64,000 bases of DNA from Albidovulum sp. (GCA_015491895.1 WFVA01000098.1:48691-112690), one strand, 5' to 3'. Positions 1 to 8,490 are shown, counted from the first letter of the stretch. Notes: a model not told the origin generated them from the letters alone. Program-made: numbers and translations.

Positions 1-129
1 GCACGGCTCACCATTTCTTCAGGAAACCCGGTAAAGCGATCGCCCTCCGGTTCGTGCGTCAGGCTTCCGTGGGCTGGCAGGCCGCGCGGCGCCCTCCAGA
101 TCCGAAGGGATTGCGCATGACCACACCGC

Positions 130-678
130 TCAGGAATCGGGCATGGCGGGATCCGCCTTGCCGGCAAGATCCTCATCAAGCGGCACCTCGAAGCTGTTGA
201 GGATGAAGGCCAGCGTGGAATAGAAGCCGAGCGTTGCCATCAGATCGAGCGCCGCCTTCTTGCCCAGGAGCCCTGTGAGCTTTTTCTTCGTTTCCGGCGT
301 CAGGCGCGCGTTCGCGAGCAATTCGTCAACCGCTTCAGCCAGGAGCGCATCCTCGGGGGCCATGTCCTGCACGGAGCCCCGAAGGCTCACAATGCGGCCC
401 GCATCCAGCCCGCAGCGCCGTGCCCGCACCATGTGATGCGCCCATTCATAGGCCGAACCCAGACGGAACGCAGCGCGCAGGATCACCACCTCGGCCTTCT
501 CGCGCCCAAGCGCATTTTCGAGAACCACATGGGCCCGCAGCGGCCCCCAGGCGCGCAGCAGTTCAGGGTGGTGAGCCATGACGCGATAGACATTCAGCTG
601 CCCGGCAAAGTCTGTGAGCATGTCGCGGATATTCTCCGGCCACTCGTGATCCGCAAGCGGCGGAAAGGCGAAGGACAT
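130..678 (-). CDS. AhpD/carboxymuconolactone decarboxylase-like protein
   Basis: About 182 residues. The central segment (E-W-A-H-H followed by M-V-R-A-R) resembles the conserved helix of the carboxymuconolactone decarboxylase/AhpD-like fold. The CxxC of peroxidase-active AhpD proteins is absent, so a redox role is not supported. The start at 678 was chosen because a purine-rich AGGCGCAGGAG site precedes it; the longer reading frame would run into the end of the upstream aminotransferase gene. It lies 19 bp downstream of that aminotransferase on the same strand and is probably co-transcribed with it. Members of this family often sit in catabolic operons, but the substrate cannot be read from the sequence. 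Confidence 0.75.
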   Translation of the reverse strand: MSFAFPPLADHEWPENIRDMLTDFAGQLNVYRVMAHHPELLRAWGPLRAHVVLENALGREKAEVVILRAAFRLGSAYEWAHHMVRARRCGLDAGRIVSLRGSVQDMAPEDALLAEAVDELLANARLTPETKKKLTGLLGKKAALDLMATLGFYSTLAFILNSFEVPLDEDLAGKADPAMPDS

Positions 679-697
679 CTCCTGCGCCTTTCCCGAA

Positions 698-2017
698 TCA
701 GATTGCGGCTTCGATGGCATGAGCCAGCTTCTCCACCAGTTCATCGATTTCCCGCTCGGCGATTATGAAGGGCGGGGCGAGCAGCACGTGATCGCCGAGG
801 CTGCCATCAATCGTGCCGCCCATCGGATAGCAGATCAGCCCCGCCTCGAAGGCGGCGCTCTTGATCCGCCGAGCGATGCCGCGCTCCGGCTCGAAGGGGG
901 CCTTGCTCTCGCGATCCGAAACGATTTCAAGGCCGCGAAAAAGCCCGCGCCCGCGGATATCGCCTACATGGGGATGATCGCCGAAGGCTTCATGCAGGGC
1001 TTTTTCGAGATAATCCCCCCGGGCCCGCACCCGGCTCAGGAGATCCCTCTCCCGGATCTCGCGCACCACCGCGAGTGAGCAGGCCGCAGCGGTGGGATGG
1101 CCCATGTAGGTATGGCCATGCTGGAAGAAGCCGCTGCCGGAGGCGATGGCTTCATAGATAGCTTCCGAACACAGCATCGCGCCCACCGGCATGTAGCCCG
1201 CGCCAAGCCCCTTGGCGATTGTCACGATATCGGGGCGCACCCCCTCCTGCTCGCAGGCAAACATGGTCCCCGTGCGCCCCATGCCGCACATCACCTCATC
1301 GAGGATGAGCAGCACGCCATGGCGATCGCAGATTTCGCGTATGCGGCGGAAATAGCCCTTCACCGGCACCACCGCACCGCCCGTGGCCCCCACGACCGGC
1401 TCGGCAATGAAGGCCATGACATTCTCCGGCCCGAGGCGAAGGATTTCGGCTTCAAGCTCATCCGCTACCCGCAAACCGTATTCGGATGCGCTTTCTCCCG
1501 GAAGGCGATCGCGGTATTCATAGCAGGGCGCGATATGGCTGGTTTCGATCATCAGCGGTTCGAATTGCCGCCGCCGCCACATGTTGCCGCCTGCGGCGAG
1601 CGCGCCGAGCGTATTGCCATGATAGCTCTGGCGCCTTGCGATTATCCGCCCGCGTGAGGGCTCCCCCTTCTCGACGAAATACTGCCGGGCGAGCTTCAGC
1701 GCCGCTTCCACCGCCTCCGATCCGCCGCTCAGCAGGCAGACCCGCCCGATCCCCTCGGGGGCAAGACCGATCAGCTCATCGGCAAGCGCCTCGGCCGGTT
1801 CGGATGTAAAATAGCCGGTATGGGCATAGGAGACCTTGCCGAACTGCTCGATAACGGCTTCCTTCACTCTCCTGTTGGAGTGCCCGAGGCAGGAAACGGC
1901 AGCGCCGCCCGAGCCGTCGAGATAGCGCTTTCCCGTATCATCAATGAGATAGCACCCCTCTCCGCCGGCTACGGTGGGAGGGGTGACATGCGTCGTCCGG
2001 CCGAAGATATGGCCCAT
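698..2017 (-). CDS. class III PLP-dependent aminotransferase
   Basis: 439 residues, normal length for the acetylornithine/omega-amino acid aminotransferase fold (subgroup III). PLP features are visible: S-G-G-S-E near residue 98, the aspartate of I-L-D-E-V (D240) that binds the pyridine nitrogen, and the Schiff-base lysine in T-I-A-K-G (K269). The start at 2017 has a CAGGAGAG ribosome site. A longer frame extends to 2155 but the family N-terminus begins at M-G-H-I-F. The gene is divergent from a LysR regulator and followed by an AhpD/CMD-like gene. The amino donor is unknown: an omega-amino acid, polyamine, taurine-like compound or beta-amino acid are all possible. Proximity to the glyoxylate-consuming bhc genes suggests, as inference only, an accessory amino acid pathway. 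Confidence 0.85.
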   Translation of the reverse strand: MGHIFGRTTHVTPPTVAGGEGCYLIDDTGKRYLDGSGGAAVSCLGHSNRRVKEAVIEQFGKVSYAHTGYFTSEPAEALADELIGLAPEGIGRVCLLSGGSEAVEAALKLARQYFVEKGEPSRGRIIARRQSYHGNTLGALAAGGNMWRRRQFEPLMIETSHIAPCYEYRDRLPGESASEYGLRVADELEAEILRLGPENVMAFIAEPVVGATGGAVVPVKGYFRRIREICDRHGVLLILDEVMCGMGRTGTMFACEQEGVRPDIVTIAKGLGAGYMPVGAMLCSEAIYEAIASGSGFFQHGHTYMGHPTAAACSLAVVREIRERDLLSRVRARGDYLEKALHEAFGDHPHVGDIRGRGLFRGLEIVSDRESKAPFEPERGIARRIKSAAFEAGLICYPMGGTIDGSLGDHVLLAPPFIIAEREIDELVEKLAHAIEAAI

Positions 2018-2172
2018 GTTCTCTCTCCTGCTTGCTGGCCGGCGGGGATGTGCGCTGGCCGGATTGCGGGCCGGAGTATGAAGCCGCCGGCGCTCGGCGA
2101 CCAATGCAAATCTGTCATCATGTGGTATTTCCCTGCCCGTATTGGCCAAAAACAATCATGGGTGATGACAAA

Positions 2173-2193
2173 ATCATGCGCAAAATGCATGAT
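2173..2193. promoter_or_regulatory. candidate LysR operator between divergent genes
   Basis: Perfect inverted repeat with arms ATCATGC (2173-2179) and GCATGAT (2187-2193) and a 7-bp spacer. It lies 36 bp before the LysR start and in the 212-bp divergent region with the aminotransferase gene. Position and symmetry fit a LysR-type recognition site; binding is inferred. Confidence 0.5.
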
Positions 2194-2229
2194 ATGTGAT
2201 GCGGTGGCACTGAAGCGGATGGAGGCTGG

Positions 2230-3135
2230 ATGGATATTGCCTGGATGGAGGATTTTCTCGAGCTTGCCGAGCGGGGAAATTTCACCCGCGCCGCAATGGC
2301 GCGCAACATTTCGCAGGCCGCTTTCAGCCGGCGCATCAGGGCGCTGGAGGAGTGGCTGGGCGCCCGGCTCGTGGATCGCTCCACACATCCGGTGCGCCTG
2401 ACGGCCGAGGGCGAGAGATTCGCACATGAAGCAGGCGAGATCCTTGCGCATCTCGAGGAAACGCGGGCGCGCCTTTCCCATCCCGATCTTGGCCGCAATG
2501 CGCGGGTGCGCATAGCCATGCCCCACATGCTTGCCGTTTCCCGCTTTCCTCTCTGGTGGGGGGCCTGGTCAGCGGGAACTCCGATCAAGGCCCAGGCTTC
2601 TGTCGGCAGTGTGAGCGATATCATCTCCGATTTTGTCGCCGGCGGCAGTGAAATCCTAATCTGCCATCGCGGCGCGCAGCTGCCGGTGATGCTCGATCCC
2701 GCTCTCTTCGACATGCATGTGATCGAATACGATATACTGCGCCCCTATGTTTCGCGCGCCCATTTTCCCGATTGCGCGGCCGGGGATCTGCAGCGGGGCG
2801 AAAAGCCCCTGCCGCTCGTGCTCTATGGGCGGGGCGCCTATTTTGCCCGGCTTGTCGAGCGGAAAATAGATGCCGCGCCGGAGCTTTTTGCCGGTGCCAT
2901 CCGAATCGAATGCAACATCGCCCACATGCTGCGCGATTGCGTTGCAAGGGGGATGGGCGTTGGATGGTTGCCCTGGTCCATCATTGAGGGGAATCACCGC
3001 GCCCGACTTGCGGCTCTGCCGGGGCGGCAGTGGCAGGAGGATCTGGAGGTTGTGGCATTCAGGCACAAACGCGGCTCCGGCCCGGCCGGTGAGGCAATCT
3101 GGCAGCGCATCCGCAGAATGGCCCCGCGCCGCTGA
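2230..3135 (+). CDS. LysR-family transcriptional regulator
   Basis: 301 residues, usual LTTR length. The N-terminal winged helix-turn-helix is clear: a L-E-L-A-E-R-G-N-F-T-R-A-A segment, then I-S-Q-A-A-F-S-R-R-I-R-A-L-E recognition helix (about residues 27-40), followed by the linker helix and an effector-binding domain from about residue 90. It is transcribed divergently from the class III aminotransferase/CMD pair and a 21-bp palindrome lies in the shared promoter region, so it most likely controls those genes and itself. The ligand is not deducible. It ends 10 bp before the convergent bhcR gene. Confidence 0.9.
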   Translation: MDIAWMEDFLELAERGNFTRAAMARNISQAAFSRRIRALEEWLGARLVDRSTHPVRLTAEGERFAHEAGEILAHLEETRARLSHPDLGRNARVRIAMPHMLAVSRFPLWWGAWSAGTPIKAQASVGSVSDIISDFVAGGSEILICHRGAQLPVMLDPALFDMHVIEYDILRPYVSRAHFPDCAAGDLQRGEKPLPLVLYGRGAYFARLVERKIDAAPELFAGAIRIECNIAHMLRDCVARGMGVGWLPWSIIEGNHRARLAALPGRQWQEDLEVVAFRHKRGSGPAGEAIWQRIRRMAPRR

Positions 3136-3144
3136 CAAGGGTGC

Positions 3145-3987
3145 TCAATCCGGTTTTTGGCGAATCCTGCCTCCGGTCGCCGAGGTTATTTCCTCCGCCG
3201 CCTGCATGACATGTTGCCTGTTTTGCGCAATCATCCCGTCATCGAACCGCCCGGCAGGGCCGGAAATGGATATGCCTGCAACGGCCTCGCCGAAGGAATT
3301 GAAGATTGCCGCGCCGAGGCAGCGCATGCCGCTGAATTGTTCTTCATCGTCCAGGGAATAGCCTTGTTTGCGGATCCGGGCGAGTTCGGCGAGAAGGGTT
3401 TCTGGAGATGTGATGGTATTGGGGGTGTAGCGGGGGAGCCCCATTTTTCTGATGGCTGCGATGATCTCCTCGTTGCCCAGGCAGGCGAGCATGGCCTTGC
3501 CGATCCCCGAGGCATGCAGCAGGCTTCGGGTGCCGGGCAGGAAGAAGGCGCGCACCGGGTGTTGTGTTTCGACCTGGGAGACGAAAACGATTTCATGGCC
3601 TTCAAGAACGGCCAGATTCGCGGTTTCGCCCGTTTGCTCCATCAGCCTGCGCAATATCGGGCGTGCCGCATCCACCAGATTGCTGCGCGCAAGATAGGTT
3701 GCTCCCACGCGATAGGCACCGATGCCGATGGCCCATTCCTGGGTATCGGCATCGAAGCGCACGAAACCGTGCTGGTAAAGGGTCGTGAGCAGGCGGTGGG
3801 CGGTCGAGGCGGGGATCTCCGCTTCGCGTGCGAGCACGCTCAGGGTCATGCTGCCGCGCAATGACAGCTGGTGAAGAAGCGCAAGGCCCCGATCGAGGGC
3901 GCGCACAGTGCCGCTTTCCGCTTCTCGCATGAGGGAGCGCGGGCGCCCTCTCTTGCGCCGGATGCTCTTCTCTTCTTCGGCCGACAT
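3145..3987 (-). CDS. bhcR: IclR-family regulator of the beta-hydroxyaspartate cycle (BhcR)
   Basis: 280 residues from the start at 3987, which has a GGAAGGGAG site upstream; a longer frame to 4071 has no such site. The N-terminus is basic (R-R-K-R-G-R-P-R), followed by an IclR winged helix (L-A-R-E-A-E-I-P-A-S-T-A-H-R-L-L, roughly residues 53-68) and an IclR effector domain containing H-A-S-G-I-G-K-A and the G-I-S-I-S-G-P motif. It is divergent from bhcABCD, the arrangement described for Paracoccus denitrificans, where BhcR is the glyoxylate-responsive regulator. The symbol rests on that gene order plus family membership. It probably also controls itself: a 10-bp TTTTCGAAAA palindrome lies 28 bp upstream of its start (4015-4024). 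Confidence 0.88.
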   Translation of the reverse strand: MSAEEEKSIRRKRGRPRSLMREAESGTVRALDRGLALLHQLSLRGSMTLSVLAREAEIPASTAHRLLTTLYQHGFVRFDADTQEWAIGIGAYRVGATYLARSNLVDAARPILRRLMEQTGETANLAVLEGHEIVFVSQVETQHPVRAFFLPGTRSLLHASGIGKAMLACLGNEEIIAAIRKMGLPRYTPNTITSPETLLAELARIRKQGYSLDDEEQFSGMRCLGAAIFNSFGEAVAGISISGPAGRFDDGMIAQNRQHVMQAAEEITSATGGRIRQKPD

Positions 3988-4014
3988 ATTCCGATTCTCC
4001 CTTCCGATTGAACA

Positions 4015-4024
4015 TTTTCGAAAA
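4015..4024. promoter_or_regulatory. palindrome upstream of bhcR
   Basis: TTTTCGAAAA, a perfect 10-bp palindrome between bhcR and bhcA, close to the bhcR start. It resembles half of an IclR-type box and may be an autoregulatory site. Short AT-rich palindromes arise easily, so support is weak. Confidence 0.3.
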
Positions 4025-4049
4025 CCGATCATATCTGATTGCCATGGCT

Positions 4050-4129
4050 GAAAAATTGAAAACCATGACATTTCAGAATGTTATCCGAAAACAAGGTAAA
4101 ATGAAAATGTTTTTCAGAAAAATTGAAAA
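4050..4129. repeat. spaced direct repeat in the bhcR-bhcA promoter region
   Basis: GAAAAATTGAAAA occurs at 4050-4062 and again at 4117-4129, 67 bp apart. Each copy contains a TTGAAA hexamer, and the second forms the putative -35 of bhcA. The spacing is near six helical turns, so the copies could be two regulator sites on one DNA face, or two promoters. Direct sequence observation; function inferred. Confidence 0.45.
4102..4116. promoter_or_regulatory. IclR-type operator candidate for BhcR
   Basis: TGAAAATGTTTTTCA is a perfect inverted repeat (TGAAAA/TTTTCA, 3-bp spacer). It matches the layout of the Escherichia coli IclR box TGGAAATNATTTCCA at 12 of 14 fixed positions. It sits directly upstream of the putative bhcA -35 element, a position typical for activator binding. 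Confidence 0.55.
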
Positions 4130-4150
4130 ACCCATGCGCACAGCTATCAT
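4123..4150 (+). promoter_or_regulatory. putative sigma-70-type promoter of bhcABCD
   Basis: TTGAAA (4123-4128), 16-bp spacer, TATCAT (4145-4150), with the bhcA start codon 33 bp further on. The -35 lies in the second copy of the promoter direct repeat and directly follows the IclR-type palindrome. No transcription data are available. Confidence 0.45.
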
Positions 4151-4183
4151 CTGATTTGTCGACCACCTTCAGAAGGAAAGCCA

Positions 4184-5374
4184 ATGTTCGGCCTCAATCC
4201 GGTTTTCATTCCCGGCCCAACCAACATACCCGACCGGCTGCGCCACGCGATGAACGTGCAGACGATCGATCACCGAGCGCCCGATTTCGTGGAAGTCTTC
4301 ACGCCCGTTCTCAGGGATCTGAAAAAGGTGTTCCGCACCCGGGATGGCCAGACCTTCATCTTCGCCGCTTCGGGCACCGGCGGCTGGGAGGCGGCGATCA
4401 CCAATACGCTTTCGCCGGGCGACAAGGTGCTGATCGCGCGTTACGGCATGTTTTCCCACCGCTGGATCGACATGTGCCAGCGCCATGGGCTTGATGTGCA
4501 GGTGATCGAGTGCGAATGGGGTGCGGGCGCGCCGGCCGATCGCTTTGCCGAAATCCTCGCCGCCGACAAGCGCCGCGAGATCCGCGCCGTTCTCGTGACA
4601 CATAACGAAACGGCGACGGGCGTGCTTTCCGATATCGCCGCCGTGCGCAAGGCAATGAATGGAGCGGGCCATCCGGCCATGCTCTTCGTGGATTGTGTCT
4701 CGTCGCTGGCGTCGATGGATTTCCGCATGGATGAATGGGAGGTGGATATCGCGATTTCCGGCTCGCAGAAGGGTTTCATGCTGGCTGCCGGTGCTGCTCT
4801 GCTGGCGGTTTCCCCCAAGGCGATGGCGGCGATGGAGGAGGCCAGGGCCCACCGCTGCTATTTCGATATGCGCGAGATGGCGGCGGCCAATGCCTCCGGG
4901 GGCTTCCCCTATACGCCACCGCTCAATCTGATCTTCGGGCTGCGCGAGAGCCTCGACATGCTGCTCGAAGAGGGGCTTGATAACGTTTATGCCCGCCATC
5001 GCCGGCTGGCCGAGGGCGTGCGTCGGGCCGTCGCTGCCTGGGGGATGGAACTGGTGGCCAAGAGCCCGGATCTTTATTCCGACAGCGTCAGCGCGATTCT
5101 CGTGCCCGAGGGCTTTGATTCCAATGCGCTGACAGATCACGCCTATGAGAAATACCATGTTTCCTTCGGCATCGGGCTTGGCGAGATGGCGGGCAAGGCC
5201 TTCCGCATCGGCCATCTCGGCGCGCTTACCGATGTCATGGTGCTTTCCGGCCTTGCAACGGCCGAAATGGCGATGAAGGATCTTTCCTACCCGATCGAGC
5301 TGGGATCGGGCGTTGCCGCTGCGCAGGAATATTACCGCAATACCCCTGCCACCGCAACGGCAAAGGCAGCTTGA
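4184..5374 (+). CDS. bhcA: aspartate-glyoxylate aminotransferase (BhcA)
   Basis: 396 residues, class V aminotransferase of the serine/alanine-glyoxylate type. The N-terminus (F-I-P-G-P-T-N-I-P) and A-S-G-T-G-G-W-E-A segment form the substrate and PLP phosphate site; D170 pairs with the pyridine ring and K196 in S-G-S-Q-K-G-F is the Schiff-base lysine. In the beta-hydroxyaspartate cycle BhcA transfers the amino group of aspartate to glyoxylate, giving glycine and oxaloacetate. A good AAGGAAAG site precedes the ATG. It is first in the bhcABCD operon and divergent from bhcR. Sequence alone would also allow serine-glyoxylate aminotransferase; the neighbours decide. Confidence 0.92.
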   Translation: MFGLNPVFIPGPTNIPDRLRHAMNVQTIDHRAPDFVEVFTPVLRDLKKVFRTRDGQTFIFAASGTGGWEAAITNTLSPGDKVLIARYGMFSHRWIDMCQRHGLDVQVIECEWGAGAPADRFAEILAADKRREIRAVLVTHNETATGVLSDIAAVRKAMNGAGHPAMLFVDCVSSLASMDFRMDEWEVDIAISGSQKGFMLAAGAALLAVSPKAMAAMEEARAHRCYFDMREMAAANASGGFPYTPPLNLIFGLRESLDMLLEEGLDNVYARHRRLAEGVRRAVAAWGMELVAKSPDLYSDSVSAILVPEGFDSNALTDHAYEKYHVSFGIGLGEMAGKAFRIGHLGALTDVMVLSGLATAEMAMKDLSYPIELGSGVAAAQEYYRNTPATATAKAA

Positions 5375-5389
5375 AAGCATGAGGAAGTG

Positions 5390-6337
5390 ATGCTGATACC
5401 CACCTATGAGGATGTCGAAAGAGCCCATGAGCGCATCAGCGCCCATGTGCACGAAACGCCGGTGCTGACATCGCGCACCTTCAACGATCTCACCGGTGCC
5501 GAGCTTTTCTTCAAATGCGAAAACTTCCAGAAGGCGGGCGTGTTCAAGGCGCGCGGGGCCAGCAATGCCGTTTTCTCTCTGAGCGATGCGCAGGCCGCGC
5601 GCGGCGTGGCCACGCATTCCTCGGGCAATCACGGGCTCTCGCTCGCCTATGCGGCGGGGCGGCGGGGCATTCCCTGCCATGTGGTCATGCCGCGCACCGC
5701 ACCGGAGGCCAAGAAGGAGGCCGTGCGCGGCTACGGGGGCACCATCACCGAATGCGAGCCCTCCACATCCAGCCGCGAGGAAGTGTTTGCCCGGGTTGTC
5801 GAGGAAACGGGGGCGGAATTCGTGCATCCCTACAACGATCCGCGCGTGATTGCCGGGCAGGGGACATGCTCGAAGGAGCTTCTGGCCCAGACGGGCGGGC
5901 TCGATGCGGTGATCGCGCCCATTGGCGGGGGCGGGATGGTTTCGGGCACCTGCCTTACCCTTTCCAGCATCGCGCCCGATGTGGAAATCTTTGCTGCCGA
6001 GCCGAAACAAGCCGATGATGCCTGGCGCTCCCTCAGAGCCGGCCATATCATCGCCGATGATGCGCCGGTCACGGTGGCCGACGGCCTCAAGGTGCCGCTC
6101 AAGGATCTCACCTGGCATTTCGTGAAGAACCACGTGAGCGATATCCTCCTCGCCGAAGAGCAGGAGATCATCGATGCCATGTATCTGATCTGGCAGCGCA
6201 TGAAGATCGTGGTCGAGCCTTCGAGCGCGGTGACGCTCGCAACAATACTGAAGAACCGGGAAACATTCGCCGGAAAGCGGGTGGGTGTGATCCTGACCGG
6301 CGGCAATGTGGATCTGAAAAAGCTGCCCTGGATGTGA
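5390..6337 (+). CDS. bhcB: beta-hydroxyaspartate dehydratase (BhcB)
   Basis: 315 residues, fold type II PLP enzyme of the serine/threonine dehydratase family. The PLP lysine is K53 in F-K-A-R-G-A; S-S-G-N-H-G and the glycine loop G-G-G-G-M-V-S-G bind the cofactor phosphate. The role in the cycle is removal of water from (2R,3S)-beta-hydroxyaspartate to give iminosuccinate. A GTG lies one codon earlier, but GAGGA at 5381-5385 is best placed for the ATG at 5390. The gap to bhcA is 15 bp. Threonine dehydratase or serine racemase would be the call without the neighbours. Confidence 0.92.
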   Translation: MLIPTYEDVERAHERISAHVHETPVLTSRTFNDLTGAELFFKCENFQKAGVFKARGASNAVFSLSDAQAARGVATHSSGNHGLSLAYAAGRRGIPCHVVMPRTAPEAKKEAVRGYGGTITECEPSTSSREEVFARVVEETGAEFVHPYNDPRVIAGQGTCSKELLAQTGGLDAVIAPIGGGGMVSGTCLTLSSIAPDVEIFAAEPKQADDAWRSLRAGHIIADDAPVTVADGLKVPLKDLTWHFVKNHVSDILLAEEQEIIDAMYLIWQRMKIVVEPSSAVTLATILKNRETFAGKRVGVILTGGNVDLKKLPWM

Positions 6338-6357
6338 CCGGGGCCGGGAGGAGCGAG

Positions 6358-7515
6358 ATGAAAGACGTGAATTTCGATGAATATGAAGTGGGCTACAACA
6401 TCCCCGCCAAGCCGGGAATGGACGAGGCCGATATCCAGACGCCCTGCCTGATCGTGGACATGGATCAGCTCGAGCGCAACCTCGACAAGATGCAGGCGGA
6501 TGCCGATGCCATGGGCGTGCGCCTGCGGGTGCACGGGAAGATGCACAAATCCGCCGATATCGCGAAGATGCAGATCGAGCGCGGCGCCTGCGGAATCTGC
6601 TGCCAGAAGGTCAGTGAGGCAGAAGCCTTCGCGCGCGAGGGGATCAGGGATATCCTGGTATCCAACCAGGTGCGCGATCCCGCCAAGATCGATCGCCTTG
6701 CCCGCCTTCCGAAGCTCGGCGCGCGCGCGATTGTCTGTGTGGACGATATCGCCAATGTGGCCGATCTTTCCGAAGCGGCCGAAAGGCATGGCACCGAGAT
6801 CGAGTGCCTTGTGGAGATCGATTGCGGCGCCGGGCGCTGCGGCGTAACCGAAACGGCGGATGTGGTCGAGATCGCAAAGGCGATCGACGCGGCGCCGGGG
6901 CTGAAATTTTCCGGCATTCAGGCCTATCAGGGCGCGATGCAGCACCTCGATGAATATGAGGAGCGCAAGAAGAAGATCGATATCGCTGTGGCGATGGTGA
7001 AGGATGCTGTGGAGGCGCTGAAAGCCGAGGGTCTGGAGTGCGATATCATCGGCGGCGGCGGCACCGGCAGCTACTATTTCGAGGGCGAATCCGGTGTCTA
7101 TAACGAGCTTCAATGCGGCTCCTACGCCTTCATGGATGCCGATTACGGCCGCATCCTTGACGAAAACGGCGTGCCGATCAGCGAAAGCCAGTTTGGCTCC
7201 TCGCTCTTTCTGCTCACCTCGGTGATGAGCCATGCAAAGCCCGACAAGGCCGTGGTGGATGCGGGCCTGAAGGCGCAATCGGTGGATTCGGGCCTGCCCA
7301 AGGTGCACGGGATCGAGGGCGTGGAATATGTGAAATGCTCCGACGAACACGGCGTGATCGCCGATCCCGAGGGCAAGCTTGCGATCAACCAGAAGATCAG
7401 GCTCATCCCCGGCCACTGTGATCCCACCTGCAACGTGCACGACTGGTATGTGCTGGTGCGTGGCGGGAAGGTCGAGGATGTGATTCCGGTTACTGCGCGG
7501 GGGCTCGCATACTGA
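6358..7515 (+). CDS. bhcC: beta-hydroxyaspartate aldolase (BhcC)
   Basis: 385 residues, D-threonine aldolase/D-serine dehydratase (DSD1-like, alanine racemase fold) family. The PLP lysine is probably K61 in H-G-K-M-H-K. The C-terminal P-G-H-C-D-P-T-C-N motif holds the His/Cys pair that binds the divalent metal in this family. In the cycle it condenses glycine with a second glyoxylate to beta-hydroxyaspartate. The ATG at 6358 follows GGGAGGAG; an in-frame GTG at 6334 overlaps the bhcB stop but has no good ribosome site. Its stop overlaps the bhcD start by one base (TGATG), indicating translational coupling. Confidence 0.92.
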   Translation: MKDVNFDEYEVGYNIPAKPGMDEADIQTPCLIVDMDQLERNLDKMQADADAMGVRLRVHGKMHKSADIAKMQIERGACGICCQKVSEAEAFAREGIRDILVSNQVRDPAKIDRLARLPKLGARAIVCVDDIANVADLSEAAERHGTEIECLVEIDCGAGRCGVTETADVVEIAKAIDAAPGLKFSGIQAYQGAMQHLDEYEERKKKIDIAVAMVKDAVEALKAEGLECDIIGGGGTGSYYFEGESGVYNELQCGSYAFMDADYGRILDENGVPISESQFGSSLFLLTSVMSHAKPDKAVVDAGLKAQSVDSGLPKVHGIEGVEYVKCSDEHGVIADPEGKLAINQKIRLIPGHCDPTCNVHDWYVLVRGGKVEDVIPVTARGLAY

Positions 7516-8480
7516 TGCTGATCGTGAATGAGGAAACCTGCCGGAAGGTCATGACGCGCCCTGCGGCCTATGATGCTGTCGAGGCGGTGTTCGGAGCCAT
7601 GGCGCGGGGGGATGCGCGCAATTTTCCCGTGGTGCGCGAGGCGATTGGCCATGCGGATGCACTTTACGGCTTCAAATCGGGCTTTGACCGCGCTTCGCTG
7701 GTGCTTGGCGTGAAGGCCGGGGGCTACTGGCCGCACAACGCGGAGAAGGGGCTGACGAACCATCAATCGACGGTGTTTCTCTTCGATCCCGATACCGGGC
7801 GGCTTTCGGCCCTTGTGGGCGGCAATTATCTCACGGCCCTGCGCACGGCGGCGGCCAGTGCTATTTCCATCAATCACCTGGCGCGCAGAGATGTGAAGGT
7901 GCTGGGCATGGTAGGGGCAGGGCATCAATCGGCCTTCCAGCTGCGGGCAGCTGCCGAGCAGCGCGATTTCGAGCGCGTCGTGGCCTGGAATTATCACCCC
8001 GAGATGCTGCCGGCGCTTGGCAAGGTGGCCGAAGAGCTCGGCCTGCCTTTCGAGGCGGTTTCGCGCGAGGCGCTGGGGGCCGAGGCCGATGTGATCATCA
8101 CCATCACCTCCGCCCATGAGCCGCTTCTGATGCAGGAGTGGATCCGCCCCGGCACCCATATCGCCTGCATGGGCACCGATACCGCCGGCAAGCAGGAGCT
8201 GGACCCGGCGATCTTTGCATCCGCCACCGTGTTTACCGACGAGGTGGAGCAGTCGATAAGTATCGGCGAGGCCCAGCATGCCATCGCCCGGGGGCTGATC
8301 CGGCCCGAGGATATCACCCCGATCGGCGCTGTCATAAATGGCGATCATCCGGGGCGGCGTTCGGAGGATGAAATCACCGTGTTCGATGGCACCGGGGTGG
8401 GGCTTCAGGATCTCGCAGTGGCATGGGCAGCAGCGCAGGCCGCGCAGGAACAGGGCATTTCGGAGGAAATTGTGCTATGA
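7515..8480 (+). CDS. bhcD: iminosuccinate reductase (BhcD)
   Basis: 321 residues, ornithine cyclodeaminase/mu-crystallin family. A Rossmann dinucleotide site is visible at G-M-V-G-A-G-H-Q-S (about residues 132-140), preceded by the family segment R-T-A-A-A-S-A. In the cycle it reduces iminosuccinate with NADH to L-aspartate, closing the loop with BhcA. It overlaps bhcC by one base and is last of the four enzyme genes. It could be named an ornithine cyclodeaminase by similarity alone, but no arginine or proline genes are nearby and the four-gene order is the known bhc order. Confidence 0.92.
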   Translation: MLIVNEETCRKVMTRPAAYDAVEAVFGAMARGDARNFPVVREAIGHADALYGFKSGFDRASLVLGVKAGGYWPHNAEKGLTNHQSTVFLFDPDTGRLSALVGGNYLTALRTAAASAISINHLARRDVKVLGMVGAGHQSAFQLRAAAEQRDFERVVAWNYHPEMLPALGKVAEELGLPFEAVSREALGAEADVIITITSAHEPLLMQEWIRPGTHIACMGTDTAGKQELDPAIFASATVFTDEVEQSISIGEAQHAIARGLIRPEDITPIGAVINGDHPGRRSEDEITVFDGTGVGLQDLAVAWAAAQAAQEQGISEEIVL

Positions 8481-8490
8481 AACAGGAAAT

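Noticed and set aside
1..129. Possible start of a minus-strand gene at the left edge
   Set aside because: An in-frame stretch reads through to the edge, with a possible ATG at 12-14, but there is no convincing ribosome site and too little sequence to judge. Nothing is called here.
4169..6133. Very long open frame on the minus strand opposite bhcA and bhcB
   Set aside because: It is antisense to two well-supported genes, has no ribosome site, and its translation is His/Gly/Arg-rich without a family pattern, as expected for mirror frames in GC-rich DNA.
3145..8480. Calling the bhc genes a new system
   Set aside because: The enzymes, order and regulator match the already described beta-hydroxyaspartate cycle. 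Only the linked transporter and promoter layout are kept as points of interest.
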